64,000 nt of DNA from Actinomycetes bacterium. GTDB lineage: Bacteria > Actinomycetota > Acidimicrobiia > Acidimicrobiales > Acidimicrobiaceae. This document shows, in pieces, positions 54,176-63,348 of the stretch; within the stretch, counting starts at the first letter, position 1; each line of letters opens with the position of its first letter. The translations under genes were made by a program, and so were the position numbers. The DNA lies in assembly GCA_021841935.1 (NCBI GenBank), contig JAKCDL010000003.1:1-64000 (forward strand), given 5' to 3'. The notes under the pieces are model-generated. The model did no database searches. It saw only the letters and a list, made by a program, of their open reading frames with translations, and was not told the origin of the DNA.

Positions 54176-55258
54176 ATGGACACGAGTGAAAGAATTCTCA
54201 GACTAATTGAATCTCTAAAAGATTTTCAAGGCAACGACGCATTCTTGGCGATTGTTGACGATCCGAGCGATTGCCTTTATTTGACCAACGTCGAATCGAG
54301 CAATGCCGTAATTTACATTGACAACAAGGGAAGCGACAGTACCGTCTCCGTCTATACGGACAATCGATACTATGAAAAATTCTCTAGCGCCATCAGGAAG
54401 TTCAGCTCAATTCAAGTTAAGGTTGCGATAGGAGAATTGCCGAAGATATCATGCTCAGCCAAACCGCTCTACATCGATGCAAGCTCTATGTCCATCGCTC
54501 GCTTTAGAACTATTTGCAAAGATGCGTCTCTCGTCGACTACCACGACATCGGCAAGGTTCTACAACGTCTCCGATCGGTCAAGGACGATCTTGAAGTCGA
54601 GAAATTGTTAACCGCCACTCAAATCGCGGATGCCTCTCTTTTAGCACTTCTACAAAAAGGCATTCTAGGGATGACCGAGATCGAGGTACAGAGAAGACTC
54701 GATCAACTTTTGCTTGAGCATGGTGCTGACTCCCCTTCATTTCCGACAATTATTGCATCGGGACCAAATGCCTCAATGCCTCATGCCACCCCAACTGATC
54801 GCACAATTGAAGCTACCGACTTGGTAATCATCGACTTTGGTGCATCGTACAAGGGATACCACAGCGACACAACGCGAACCGTTAAGGCGAGCAACAGAGA
54901 ATTTACCGCCGCAGAGGCGCGAATTATCGAAGCGGTATTAGCTGCACATAGTCTCGGAGTTGAGACATTGAAGATCGGGTCGATCGGCAACGAAGTTGAT
55001 CAAGCCGTCCGCGACAGCATGAGTGCTGATGATAGAGAACACTTCATTCATAGCCTCGGCCACGGAGTAGGCCTTGAAATTCACGAATACCCATTCCTAG
55101 TGCCAAATTCGACTGACAAAGTGGAGGCGGACCATGTCGCAACCATTGAACCAGGTCTTTACTTTGCTGGAAAAGTTGGCGTTCGAATCGAGGATGCGTA
55201 CAGAGTCACAAAAAATGGAAATGTCCGCCTTTCTTCACTACCACAAGTGATCGCATAG
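54176..55258 (+). CDS. pepQ: Xaa-Pro peptidase, M24 family
   Basis: Cleaves X-Pro peptide bonds. The creatinase-like N-terminal domain (to about 125) precedes the pita-bread catalytic domain with five metal ligands in order: Asp in IDFGASYKG, Asp in YHSDTTRT, His in HSLGHGVGLEIHE, Glu in ATIEPGLYF, Glu in VRIEDAYRV. At 360 residues it is full length. It begins the rightward pepQ-efp-nusB cluster typical of actinobacteria, divergent from ctaB. Confidence 0.9.
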   Translation: MDTSERILRLIESLKDFQGNDAFLAIVDDPSDCLYLTNVESSNAVIYIDNKGSDSTVSVYTDNRYYEKFSSAIRKFSSIQVKVAIGELPKISCSAKPLYIDASSMSIARFRTICKDASLVDYHDIGKVLQRLRSVKDDLEVEKLLTATQIADASLLALLQKGILGMTEIEVQRRLDQLLLEHGADSPSFPTIIASGPNASMPHATPTDRTIEATDLVIIDFGASYKGYHSDTTRTVKASNREFTAAEARIIEAVLAAHSLGVETLKIGSIGNEVDQAVRDSMSADDREHFIHSLGHGVGLEIHEYPFLVPNSTDKVEADHVATIEPGLYFAGKVGVRIEDAYRVTKNGNVRLSSLPQVIA

Positions 55259-55333
55259 TCATCGGTTAAGCACCATTGCCACTAGGATATTTTGGGTTAA
55301 TCCACCTTCCAAGCAACATCTGGAGTAATTAGT

Positions 55334-55900
55334 ATGGGCGTTCCTACGTCGACGAATGATTTCAAAAATGGCATGACACTTGAACTTCCAGATGGACTCT
55401 TCTCCATCGTTGAATTTCAGCACGTAAAACCCGGAAAGGGCGGGGCATTCGTAAGAACGAAGCTCCGAAATGTTAGAACTAAAGCAGTCATCGACCGGAC
55501 ATATAGGGCCGATGAAAAAGTCGACCAAGCGATCATCGAGAAAAAAGATATGCAATATCTTTATCGCGATGGAGAAAACTACGTTTTCATGGACAACGTA
55601 TCGTATGACCAAATCACGGTCGATCCAGGTGATCTAGGAAGCGCAGTCAACTTCATCAAAGAGGGAGACACCGCATCGGTAGCAATGCACGATGACGCTG
55701 TCGTCGGTGTCGAACTACCTGCTTCAACAGCGCTCACAGTTGAGGTAACAGAACCAGGCATTCAAGGCGATCGCGTCAGCGGCGCTCGAAAGCCCGCTAC
55801 TCTCGAAACCGGATACGTTCTTCAAGTCCCCTTATTCATAGAACAAGGGGAAAAGATAATTGTAGACACCCGTACGGGCGACTACATTTCAAGAGCGTGA
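55334..55900 (+). CDS. efp: Elongation factor P
   Basis: Helps ribosomes stalled at polyproline. The KOW-like domain I has [18 protein letters not shown] and the loop [17 protein letters not shown], where the Lys of PGKGG is at the tip that contacts the peptidyl-tRNA. Two OB domains follow, ending in GDYISRA. The length of 188 residues is normal. The stop overlaps the GTG start of nusB by 4 bases (GTGA). Confidence 0.95.
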   Translation: MGVPTSTNDFKNGMTLELPDGLFSIVEFQHVKPGKGGAFVRTKLRNVRTKAVIDRTYRADEKVDQAIIEKKDMQYLYRDGENYVFMDNVSYDQITVDPGDLGSAVNFIKEGDTASVAMHDDAVVGVELPASTALTVEVTEPGIQGDRVSGARKPATLETGYVLQVPLFIEQGEKIIVDTRTGDYISRA

Positions 55901-56352
55901 TCCACGCCGTGGAATCCGAATCGAATATAAAAAAGACTACCTTCAAAAGAGCGAACAAGCCCCTGTCCCGTCGCGATGCGAGGATAAGTGCTATTTCAAT
56001 CTGCTATGAAGCTTCGATGAAAAATACCTTGCCAATTGAAATAGCAAAGGTTATCGGCCTCGAATCCCTCGACAGTTTGACAATTGAAATAGTTCAGGGC
56101 GTTTCGGACGAGTTCGACTCTATAAATGAAATGATCTCAAATCATTCGGTTCGATGGGAGAGTGATCGTCTTCCTGTAGTAGAAGTTTGTATATTGCAGT
56201 GTGCGATCTTCGAACTCCTCGGAGGCGACAACACGGTCGGGACGGTAATCAACGAAGCCGTTGAACTCACGAAGCACTTGGCATTGCCAGAGTCAACTAA
56301 CTACATCAACGGGATTTTGTCCGCAGTCGCAAATGAATATCTAAACAAATAG
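55897..56352 (+). CDS. nusB: Transcription antitermination factor NusB
   Basis: All-helical RNA-binding protein of the ribosomal antitermination complex. A basic N-terminal extension (to about 25) precedes [17 protein letters not shown]. The conserved C-terminal half has [20 protein letters not shown] followed by [21 protein letters not shown]. It starts with GTG at 55897, coupled to efp. Length 151 residues. It is followed by a bidirectional terminator. Confidence 0.92.
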   Translation: MIHAVESESNIKKTTFKRANKPLSRRDARISAISICYEASMKNTLPIEIAKVIGLESLDSLTIEIVQGVSDEFDSINEMISNHSVRWESDRLPVVEVCILQCAIFELLGGDNTVGTVINEAVELTKHLALPESTNYINGILSAVANEYLNK

Positions 56353-56395
56353 GCGAACAGAGATCTCTCCACTGATCACCACCACAAATAGCTAA

Positions 56396-56438
56396 AAACC
56401 AGTGAGCCGAGTTGATAAGCAGCTCGGCTCACTGGTTT
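56396..56438. terminator. Bidirectional terminator between nusB and the convergent gene
   Basis: AAACCAGTGAGCCGAG (56396-56411) and CTCGGCTCACTGGTTT (56423-56438) form a perfect 16-bp stem with an 11-base loop and A/T runs on both sides. It lies 43 bases after the nusB stop and 24 bases beyond the stop of the gene at 56463-57095. Confidence 0.92.
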
Positions 56439-56462
56439 AAAAACTCCCAACAGAAATTGTGA

Positions 56463-57095
56463 CTATCCTAAGATCGCTGAAGAGTAGGAGTTCATCGTTG
56501 GCAAATTGAGATTTTGCGTTGGGATACCAAACTTAGCAGAGTCAGCGTTCATTAGAGATTGGGCGCTTTTGTAGAGTGAATCCATCGTCTTCTGATGTGA
56601 AATAATATCTGCCTTCAGTGCTTGATTGCTTGGATCAGTCAACAGTTGAGAAAGGTCATCTAGAACTGCCTTGGCATTTGGGAACGCCCAAGTGTAAAGC
56701 TCTGAAATGATCGTGTTAACCTTGTAGTTGAGAAGGATATTTGGGACTTCGATTGATTCCATATCCAGCAAGTCACCATTTCCCACGATGGTACAGTTCG
56801 GGATGGCGTTCTTCACAATCGACTGGGCCGTCGCCATCTGATTAGTCGTTTTGTTGACAATCTCCGTAACTGCGGTGGTTGAATCAGTAATAGATGCAGC
56901 GCAAGACTGCATATCTGTCCAGATCTCTTTTTGAATAAGGGCATACTGACTTTGCAGATCAGCCTTCGAGACGCTCTTTGGATAGTCTGAGATGACCATA
57001 ACGGCAATCGCCAATAGCATCACGGGAATGATAAGAATCGGCCGTCGATACCACTGCTTTTGCTTTGACGCGTAAATCGTCGGACTTGAATTCAA
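56463..57095 (-). CDS. Membrane-anchored protein of unknown function
   Basis: I choose the TTG at 57095, which has AAGGAG 6 bases upstream; the longer frame from 57161 has no such site. The 210-residue product has a basic start, one membrane helix at about 17-37 (RPILIIPVMLLAIAVMVISD) and a helical extracytoplasmic part with two cysteines (MQSCAAS and PNCTIVG), which could form a disulphide. A loose resemblance to LemA-type helical bundles is possible but the motifs do not match. Ends convergent with nusB. Confidence 0.65.
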   Translation of the reverse strand: MNSSPTIYASKQKQWYRRPILIIPVMLLAIAVMVISDYPKSVSKADLQSQYALIQKEIWTDMQSCAASITDSTTAVTEIVNKTTNQMATAQSIVKNAIPNCTIVGNGDLLDMESIEVPNILLNYKVNTIISELYTWAFPNAKAVLDDLSQLLTDPSNQALKADIISHQKTMDSLYKSAQSLMNADSAKFGIPTQNLNLPTMNSYSSAILG

Positions 57096-57201
57096 GACAC
57101 ACTCCTTGTTGATGCGAAAACTATCCGTGACGTCCCGAATTTGAAAAAACGGCGACAACACAACTGACTTCTGACTGTAGCTATAGCCTACACTAGCCGA
57201 T

Positions 57202-58233
57202 TTACAAATATTGGTGCAGACTCTTCAAGGCGCAATGGAGGTCACCTTCAGAGATACCGCGCATAACGCTTGGTTCGCCGTCGCTCTGGGCAAGGACAAA
57301 TGTTATTGAGCCACGGTTCTTTTTATCTCTTGCGATATAAGGCATGACGTCCTCAATAGTCACCTTTTCCGGGATTGAGATATCGAGGGAGAACTCGCTT
57401 AGAACCTGATAGTGATGGTCAAGCTCGCGATCGGTAATTCTTCCTAATCGATGAGCTAGGTGCGCTGCGAACCGAATTCCCTTTGCCACGGCTTCACCAT
57501 GAGTTATACGGTCAATTGCTCCAGCGATTCCCAGCGATTCCAGCGCGTGACCAAAAGTGTGCCCGTAGTTGAGAAGTGCCCTGCGACCACCTTCGCGTTC
57601 ATCTTCCTTGACAAAATCCGCCTTTATGGCGACACACTTTGCTATCGATTCATCGAGTGCATCTAATGTCAAGCCTGAAGCTCCGAGGAACTCATACTTC
57701 ACCATTTCACCAAGGCCAGATTTGAACTCTCGTTCGCTTAGTGAATTCAGTAATGACGTATCACAAAAGACTGAAGAAGGATGCCAAAATGAACCAACCA
57801 AGTTCTTGCCAGTGGGAAGATTTACGCCAGTTTTGCCGCCAATCGCCGCATCGATTTGGCCAAGTAGCGTGGAAGATACAGTCATGTACCTAACTCCACG
57901 GAGGTAGATGCTCGCGACGAATCCAGCTAGGTCGCTTACCACTCCACCGCCGATTGCTAAAACAAGATCTCCTCTTCCTAAGCCAAAGGACGACATTTCG
58001 CCTAAAAGTTCGCCAACGACATCCAACGTCTTCGCGGACTCGCCATCAGGAACAAACCTTTGCGTATTTTCAACTTCTAGCGGAACCTCAACTCGAGGTA
58101 CGTTATCCTGCGTGATAACAAAGATCTTCCTTACACCTTCACCGACATAGTCACTCAACCGCGACGCCACGCCACTTCCAACGAGGACGTCATAGGCGCT
58201 GGTAGATTGCGGCTCAACCCTCACACAAATCAA
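57202..58233 (-). CDS. aroB: 3-Dehydroquinate synthase
   Basis: Second step of the shikimate pathway, using NAD and a metal. Conserved parts are the cofactor region LAIGGGVVSDLAGFVASIYL, TTLLGQIDAAIGGKTGVNLP (here STLLGQID), NLVGSFWHPSSV, the metal ligands in KYEFLGAS and NYGHTFGHALE, and H at TRITHGEAVA. The length of 343 residues is normal. It follows aroC by 64 bases, without the aroK that usually lies between them. Confidence 0.93.
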   Translation of the reverse strand: MICVRVEPQSTSAYDVLVGSGVASRLSDYVGEGVRKIFVITQDNVPRVEVPLEVENTQRFVPDGESAKTLDVVGELLGEMSSFGLGRGDLVLAIGGGVVSDLAGFVASIYLRGVRYMTVSSTLLGQIDAAIGGKTGVNLPTGKNLVGSFWHPSSVFCDTSLLNSLSEREFKSGLGEMVKYEFLGASGLTLDALDESIAKCVAIKADFVKEDEREGGRRALLNYGHTFGHALESLGIAGAIDRITHGEAVAKGIRFAAHLAHRLGRITDRELDHHYQVLSEFSLDISIPEKVTIEDVMPYIARDKKNRGSITFVLAQSDGEPSVMRGISEGDLHCALKSLHQYL

Positions 58234-58297
58234 CTCAATACCGCCGATAGTCCAAAAATATACTAAATTTCAAAGAATCAATAGATAGCAACAATTT

Positions 58298-59527
58298 CTA
58301 CGGGTTGTCCACCGTAACACCAGGATTACCCTCGAACTCGGCCTGAACAGCCCCGAGGGGTCCCGAGAGGCGTTGACCTAGTGTCTCGAGGAAACCATCG
58401 AAATTTCTCTTCAGCTCTGCAACCGAGTCGCCACCAAACTTTCGAAGTAATTCATCGGCTAACACTAGTGCGACCATCGTCTCGGCTACGACTCCCATCG
58501 CTGGAACTGCCGTTACATCAGTACGCTCCTTGAAAGAGACCGTAGCTTCCTTTGTTTCGGTGTCAACAGTCGCAAGTGAAGGTCGATTTAGAGTTGCCAG
58601 TGGCTTCATCCAGGCCGTCAAAGTAATTGGAGACCCAGTCGTCATTCCGCCTTCGATGCCACCCGATCTATGTGTTTCTCGAAAGTAAGTTTCATCGACT
58701 TCATTCCAATAGATCGCATCGTGGGCTTGGGATCCAGGGCGATAGGAGATGTCAAGACCTTCTCCAATTGACACTGCCTTTACCGCCTGAATCGACAAAA
58801 TCGCCTGTCCCAAAATTCCATCTAGCCTTCGATCCCAATGTACGTGAGAGCCGAGTCCTACTGGAACACCGTAGGCAATCACCTGCACAGATCCACCTAA
58901 TGAATCCCCCACCTTCGCTGCTGCCTTGATCTCATCAATCATCGCAGCTTCAGTGTCAGCATCAAAACAACGAACTTCAGAGGCATCGATCGCGTCTAGG
59001 TCGCTTAAGGCTGGCAAGAAATCTGACTTGACTGAAATAGATCCGATTGAGGTTACGTGCGACAACACCCCTATTCCAACTTGGCCGATTAGCTTTTTGG
59101 CTATGGTTCCGGCCACAACACGGGCTGCAGTTTCGCGAGCACTCGATCGCTCAAGTACATCTCGGGCGTCGTCGAAGCCATACTTCAACATTCCTGCAAG
59201 GTCCGCATGGCCAGGACGTGGCTTGTGAAGCGGCTTGCTTGGAGCTCCTGGCGCCGGCGACATCTCAGACTCCCATTTAGGCCACTCCGTATTTCCAATC
59301 TCAATTGCAATAGGAGAACCCAAAGTCCTGCCGTGACGAACACCTGCCAAGATCTCAATCTGATCTTTCTCGAAGCGCATACGTGGGCCACGGCCATATC
59401 CAAGACGTCGTCTTGCTAATTCGCCCTGAATCTCTTCCTCTAGAAGTTCGAGTCCTGCTGGTACTCCCTCAACCACCACTACCAAACTTTTGCCATGAGA
59501 CTCACCGGCAGTTAAATAACGAATCAT
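58298..59527 (-). CDS. aroC: Chorismate synthase
   Basis: Converts EPSP to chorismate with reduced FMN. Signatures are TAGESHGKSLVVVVEGVPAG, the RRRLGYGRGPRM region, KPRPGHADLAGMLKYG with DARDVLERSSARETAARVVAG, and HRSGGIEGGMTTG. At 409 residues it has full length. It lies between the type IV pilus genes and aroB in the same direction. Confidence 0.95.
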   Translation of the reverse strand: MIRYLTAGESHGKSLVVVVEGVPAGLELLEEEIQGELARRRLGYGRGPRMRFEKDQIEILAGVRHGRTLGSPIAIEIGNTEWPKWESEMSPAPGAPSKPLHKPRPGHADLAGMLKYGFDDARDVLERSSARETAARVVAGTIAKKLIGQVGIGVLSHVTSIGSISVKSDFLPALSDLDAIDASEVRCFDADTEAAMIDEIKAAAKVGDSLGGSVQVIAYGVPVGLGSHVHWDRRLDGILGQAILSIQAVKAVSIGEGLDISYRPGSQAHDAIYWNEVDETYFRETHRSGGIEGGMTTGSPITLTAWMKPLATLNRPSLATVDTETKEATVSFKERTDVTAVPAMGVVAETMVALVLADELLRKFGGDSVAELKRNFDGFLETLGQRLSGPLGAVQAEFEGNPGVTVDNP

Positions 59528-59627
59528 TTCTCTAAGCCTAATTGCAATTCGAATCGTTGAGAGAGAGCTCTAGGGATGATATTGCCTACGAAACGATCTC
59601 TCTAGGAAAGAGCAACCTTAAAAGTCT

Positions 59628-60236
59628 CTATTTGACTATGGCCTGGTTTAGGCAGACCTGAAATGGAGAACCTCCGCCGTTGGTGAATGTCGCACATCCA
59701 GTCGACTGATTGATCGATGTAATTGTGTACGAGGAAAAACTCTGACCAGCTGTGAGACCCGAGTATACAGTTCCGTTAACCGAAACCTGTGCGGCCGCCG
59801 GCTGTCCGACAGGAGAAACCGAAATAAGCGCCAATTGACTAGCAGCGGCCGTAGTTGTAGTGGAGAGCGAGACCAAGGTAGTCGTGGTTGCGCCACTTCC
59901 AGTCACAGGTACCGTCGTTGATGTAGTTGGCGCGGCGGTGGTCGTAGTAGATGCCACTTGAGAGACGAATGGGTCCTTTTGGCCATAATTTAAGCCAGTT
60001 GTTGTGGTGGAAGCGGCAACCGTAGTCTGCGTTGTCGATGGTGCCACGATAGAAGGCGTCGTACTGCCGTTACTTGAAGTTCCGCTCCCCTTTAGCAGTA
60101 CGTATCCGCCACCTAGAACCACAACTGCCAAAGCTGCACCCAACGCATAAAAAAGCTGCTTTTTCTTTGGAGAGCCAGAAGCGCCCCCACTACCAGTTCT
60201 CGCTCGACTAAGGAGCGAAGAGGAACTCTTAGCCAT
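59628..60236 (-). CDS. Membrane-anchored Ser/Thr-rich protein of the pilus cluster
   Basis: A 202-residue protein starting at the ATG at 60236, which has AGGAG upstream. A basic tail and one membrane helix at about 27-45 (LFYALGAALAVVVLGGGYVL) precede a long Ser/Thr linker and a small C-terminal domain of about 60 residues (ALISVSPVGQPAAAQVSVNG, with a Cys pair TGCATF and FQVCLN). Downstream of pilO, this is where PilP normally lies, and a periplasmic-side assembly role is likely. The sequence itself does not show a clear PilP domain. Confidence 0.65.
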   Translation of the reverse strand: MAKSSSSLLSRARTGSGGASGSPKKKQLFYALGAALAVVVLGGGYVLLKGSGTSSNGSTTPSIVAPSTTQTTVAASTTTTGLNYGQKDPFVSQVASTTTTAAPTTSTTVPVTGSGATTTTLVSLSTTTTAAASQLALISVSPVGQPAAAQVSVNGTVYSGLTAGQSFSSYTITSINQSTGCATFTNGGGSPFQVCLNQAIVK

Positions 60237-60268
60237 CGATACCATCTCCTAAAAACAAAAGTGTCAAA

Positions 60269-60982
60269 CTAACCTGCCGTCGTTGATGCTGGATTTGCGG
60301 GTGGTGCAAGCTTCGTTGTGGCGCCAACCGGACCGGTCGAAGGTGAACCAGGCTCGCCCAAAGGTGCTGATTGAGAATAAATTGTTAGCTTTAGCGATGC
60401 GGCAAGTTGCGTTCCAGTATTAGCCGCGACCGTAGTTGATGTAGACGACGCTGCGTTAGTAGTCGAGTTCGAGGAGGTCAGATTGACTGAATTTACAGTT
60501 ACCAAACGGGGAAGGTGATCAAGACGATTTATGAAATCGAGGACCTGAAAGTAACCTCCTCCTACTTGAAGTCCAATCTCAACCTGATACAGATTCGGGT
60601 TGGCCACCGTCGTTGCGGTTGAACCAACGCTTGCTGCAATCGCCTGTGATGGCGAGATCGATAAGAAGCTGATCCCACTCTTTTGCGAAATCGTGTTCAA
60701 TGCCAAGATAAAGCTTGACAGCTCTGGAGTTGAAGGGATCGCACTCGTCAACCTGTTTGCTTCTGCTTGAGCAGCTGGCAACTCTTGCTGAAACGACTTA
60801 AGTGAAGAGACTTGCCCATTCAAACTCGTAAGCTGCTGCTGCGCCTGACTAAGTGCGCCACTTTCAGTAGCAATCTTGTTTGAGGTCGGCTTCCAGAGGA
60901 GAAAGTAGAAGACGAGCAGAATGGCGATAGCTGCCAAAGCGGTCGCTCCAAAGATTCGCTGACGCAAAGATAAATTTTTCAC
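60269..60982 (-). CDS. pilO: Type IV pilus assembly protein PilO
   Basis: Membrane-anchored alignment-complex protein. The N-terminal helix (about 10-30, IFGATALAAIAILLVFYFLL) is followed by a coiled coil (SGALSQAQQQLTSLNGQVSS) and a ferredoxin-like PilO domain with LNTISQKSGISFLSISPS and FQVLDFINRLDHLPRLVTV. A Thr/Ser/Pro-rich tail ends the protein. It overlaps the pilM-pilN gene by 4 bases (ATGA), consistent with the PilN-PilO dimer. Confidence 0.87.
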   Translation of the reverse strand: MKNLSLRQRIFGATALAAIAILLVFYFLLWKPTSNKIATESGALSQAQQQLTSLNGQVSSLKSFQQELPAAQAEANRLTSAIPSTPELSSFILALNTISQKSGISFLSISPSQAIAASVGSTATTVANPNLYQVEIGLQVGGGYFQVLDFINRLDHLPRLVTVNSVNLTSSNSTTNAASSTSTTVAANTGTQLAASLKLTIYSQSAPLGEPGSPSTGPVGATTKLAPPANPASTTAG

Positions 60983-62904
60983 TGCGAAATCCCCTGTCCT
61001 GTCAAATACTCCTGAAATCTAGATGGCGTCGCGCCGCTAGAGAGTGTCGCTGTTGAGTTGAATGAAACCGTTGGAGCTGCTACACCATTTATCAACGGAG
61101 CATTTACGCAGCTGGTCGATTGATTCGCTACAGAGGACGAAACCCAAGGATCAAGAATGTTGCTTAGCGTATTCAAAGCATTCAACCAGTGAGCTGGCGC
61201 CTGCTGAGAACAACCGGCCGCACCGAAAGTTAGTGTTCCAGCTGCACCGGCTGCCGGAGCAGATCCCGAGAAGTTAGTCCACCAAACATCAGTCGGAGTC
61301 GCGCCATTCAACTGGTTAATGAGGACCGGCCATGCAACATCATTAGCAAGAATCGTACTTAGCTGCTGTTCTTGAGCGGCAAGCGCACTCCTTGTCTTTG
61401 CAACGCTCGATAGCTGAAAGAGGCTACTTTGAGCCGAGCTGACTGCCGCATTGACTGAAGTCAACTGATTGTTCAAGTTATTGGCGTTTCTAATGTGAAG
61501 GTAATCTAAACCTCCAAGCACCACCACGCCTGCTACGAGACCCGTCACAGCTACGGTCAGATCTCGCTTCGCTCTTCGTTTCTGCAGAACCTCATCACCT
61601 TGCAAATTGATGATGTGGCGGCCACCATCTGCAAAGTAAAGGCCGAGTCCCAATGAAAGCGCCTCGGGCATAACCGCTGCAATTCGATCCCTCTCACTAG
61701 ATGAGAGATCGGGCATATCAAAGTCGATGTAGTCAAATAGGTTGAGTCTCTCAACCCGCCGTTCCCCGCCAAGGGCTTCATTCAACGACTCGAGCAGGCC
61801 ATTCGTCAGCGACCCTCCACCTGATATGTAGATTCGCAGGTCACTCACGTCTCCGCGGGAAAAGAGGTAAGAATTGAGGGTGCTAACAATTGCATCATTC
61901 AACTGTGCAACTTGTTCTCTAACTATCGAAGAAAGCTTCTTGCCATCGATTCTCTCCTCGAACTCAAGAGAATCAATTTCCTTATCGCTCAGGGATCGCT
62001 TTAGACCCTCGGCATCCGATACCTCTAACTCAAGCTCAGTGGAGATTGCCCTCGTTATGGCATCGCCACCTTTAGCATCAATGCTTCTCGAAACTGTAAG
62101 AATTCCATCCTCTGCAATTCCAACGGTTACCCTATTGGCACCAATCACAACAAGGGCAACCACCGTTGACTGATCAGATTCATCCAAACCCTCTAGTTCG
62201 GGTTGCGGCTCTTGATCTGAAGGAGTAACGCCTTCCGTCTCAACCTCAGATTCATCCTTCGCCTTCCTGCCAATCCTGGCCTTCAACAAAGACCGCGAGC
62301 CCTTAGACGATTTGCCATCTTCGATCAAAGGTGAATCAACGGCAATAACCGGCTGATTTTGCACCCCTAAGCCAGTGTTCAACCAAATTCCACGAAAGAG
62401 CGCCATCACCGCGGAGTCGATACCAACGAGGGCGAGGCCCGCACTCTCGATAACTGACTGGAGCTCAGTCACGATTGTCTTATCGACCGCAACTAAGTGA
62501 ACGTCCGCGCTAGTTTCTGCTCTTTCAGGTTCATTCAACATCCGTCGTTCGTAGTCGACACGATAATCGTCGATCGAACCGGGTAAAAATTCCATCGCCT
62601 CTGCGGCAATAGCGCTCTTCATCTCGCTATCGGGAAGCGTTGGAAAATTGCTCTCCCGGATGAAGGTTCCATCACCCGAAGTTCCGACGATCACATCCTT
62701 GGTTGCAAATTCAGCCCTCAGCCAAAGTCGCTTGATCGCCTTTACGACCGCATCAGCTTCCACGAATTGGCCATTTTCGACTGCTCCCGATGGCAAAGTG
62801 ACCAAGCCAAAATTCGTAATCTTCGGACGGCCTTTTTTATCCCACCCTATTTCAACTGCTTTGACTGAAAACGATCCGATGTCAAGTCCAACTACTCGTC
62901 TCAA
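60979..62904 (-). CDS. PilM-PilN fusion protein of the type IV pilus
   Basis: One 641-residue product joins two pilus proteins. Residues 1-425 are PilM, an actin-like ATPase (VVGLDIGSFSVKAVEIGWDK, VDYERRMLNEPERAETSADV, ISGGGSLTNGLLESL). A charged insert of about 50 residues lies at about 195-245. Residues 430-641 are PilN: HIINLQGDEVLQKRRAKRDL, a membrane helix at about 450-470, a coiled coil and a Gly/Ala-rich domain. PilM and PilN are usually separate partners, so this fusion fixes a 1:1 ratio. The TTG start at 62904 overlaps the upstream stop as TTGA. Confidence 0.88.
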   Translation of the reverse strand: MRRVVGLDIGSFSVKAVEIGWDKKGRPKITNFGLVTLPSGAVENGQFVEADAVVKAIKRLWLRAEFATKDVIVGTSGDGTFIRESNFPTLPDSEMKSAIAAEAMEFLPGSIDDYRVDYERRMLNEPERAETSADVHLVAVDKTIVTELQSVIESAGLALVGIDSAVMALFRGIWLNTGLGVQNQPVIAVDSPLIEDGKSSKGSRSLLKARIGRKAKDESEVETEGVTPSDQEPQPELEGLDESDQSTVVALVVIGANRVTVGIAEDGILTVSRSIDAKGGDAITRAISTELELEVSDAEGLKRSLSDKEIDSLEFEERIDGKKLSSIVREQVAQLNDAIVSTLNSYLFSRGDVSDLRIYISGGGSLTNGLLESLNEALGGERRVERLNLFDYIDFDMPDLSSSERDRIAAVMPEALSLGLGLYFADGGRHIINLQGDEVLQKRRAKRDLTVAVTGLVAGVVVLGGLDYLHIRNANNLNNQLTSVNAAVSSAQSSLFQLSSVAKTRSALAAQEQQLSTILANDVAWPVLINQLNGATPTDVWWTNFSGSAPAAGAAGTLTFGAAGCSQQAPAHWLNALNTLSNILDPWVSSSVANQSTSCVNAPLINGVAAPTVSFNSTATLSSGATPSRFQEYLTGQGISQ

Positions 62905-63077
62905 TTCTTCCAGCCCCCTCGCTTGAGGTATTGTTCGACGTCACCGCGGCGGATACGCCATGCCTTACCCACGCGTGTCGCTGGGATCTCTTCTTCAGCA
63001 ATCAAGCGATAGATAGTTGTCGTCGAGACCTTCATTAGGTCCGCAACTTCCTTCACGCGCATTAACTCATCATCCAT
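62901..63077 (-). CDS. BldC/excisionase-type helix-turn-helix protein (58 aa)
   Basis: The ATG at 63077 opens 58 codons: MDDELMRVKEVADLMKVSTT followed by TIYRLIAEEEIPATRVGKAW and RIRRGDVEQYLKRGGWKN. This is the MerR-like winged helix of BldC and phage excisionases: helix-turn-helix plus a wing (ATRVGKAWRIRR). It is coupled to the pilM-pilN gene by a TTGA overlap, so it is the first gene of the pilus operon and may control it. It is too small to hold a ligand domain. Confidence 0.88.
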   Translation of the reverse strand: MDDELMRVKEVADLMKVSTTTIYRLIAEEEIPATRVGKAWRIRRGDVEQYLKRGGWKN

Positions 63078-63348
63078 TTGGCTGCTCCGAAAGTCGTGAG
63101 TGAAAGTTCACTTCACTAACTTGAAGGAGTTGAAGAGTTAGATCATCGTCTACATCTTCAACATTTACAACAAGTTCAACTTTCACCTTATCGGCAACAC
63201 TTCCAAAAAGTTGAAAGATTTCATCAAATTTTCCAGCAAATTTAAATTACAATTATGTAATTTCAAAGTTCGCACTTTTTGTAATTACATGTCTATTTGA
63301 TCGAAGAAATACAAATTTTCAGATTGACAAATTTGCTATTTTAGATAT
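63078..63348. promoter_or_regulatory. AT-rich control region of the pilus operon with TGTAATT palindromes
   Basis: AAATTACA and TGTAATTT flank ATTA at 63244-63263, and the 10-bp palindrome TGTAATTACA lies at 63280-63289. The shared element TGTAATT/AATTACA occurs four times. Nearer the start of the HTH gene, AGTGAA-AG-TTCACT (63099-63112) is also a palindrome. The AT richness and position suggest promoter and operator sites, perhaps for the BldC-like protein itself. Confidence 0.5.
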
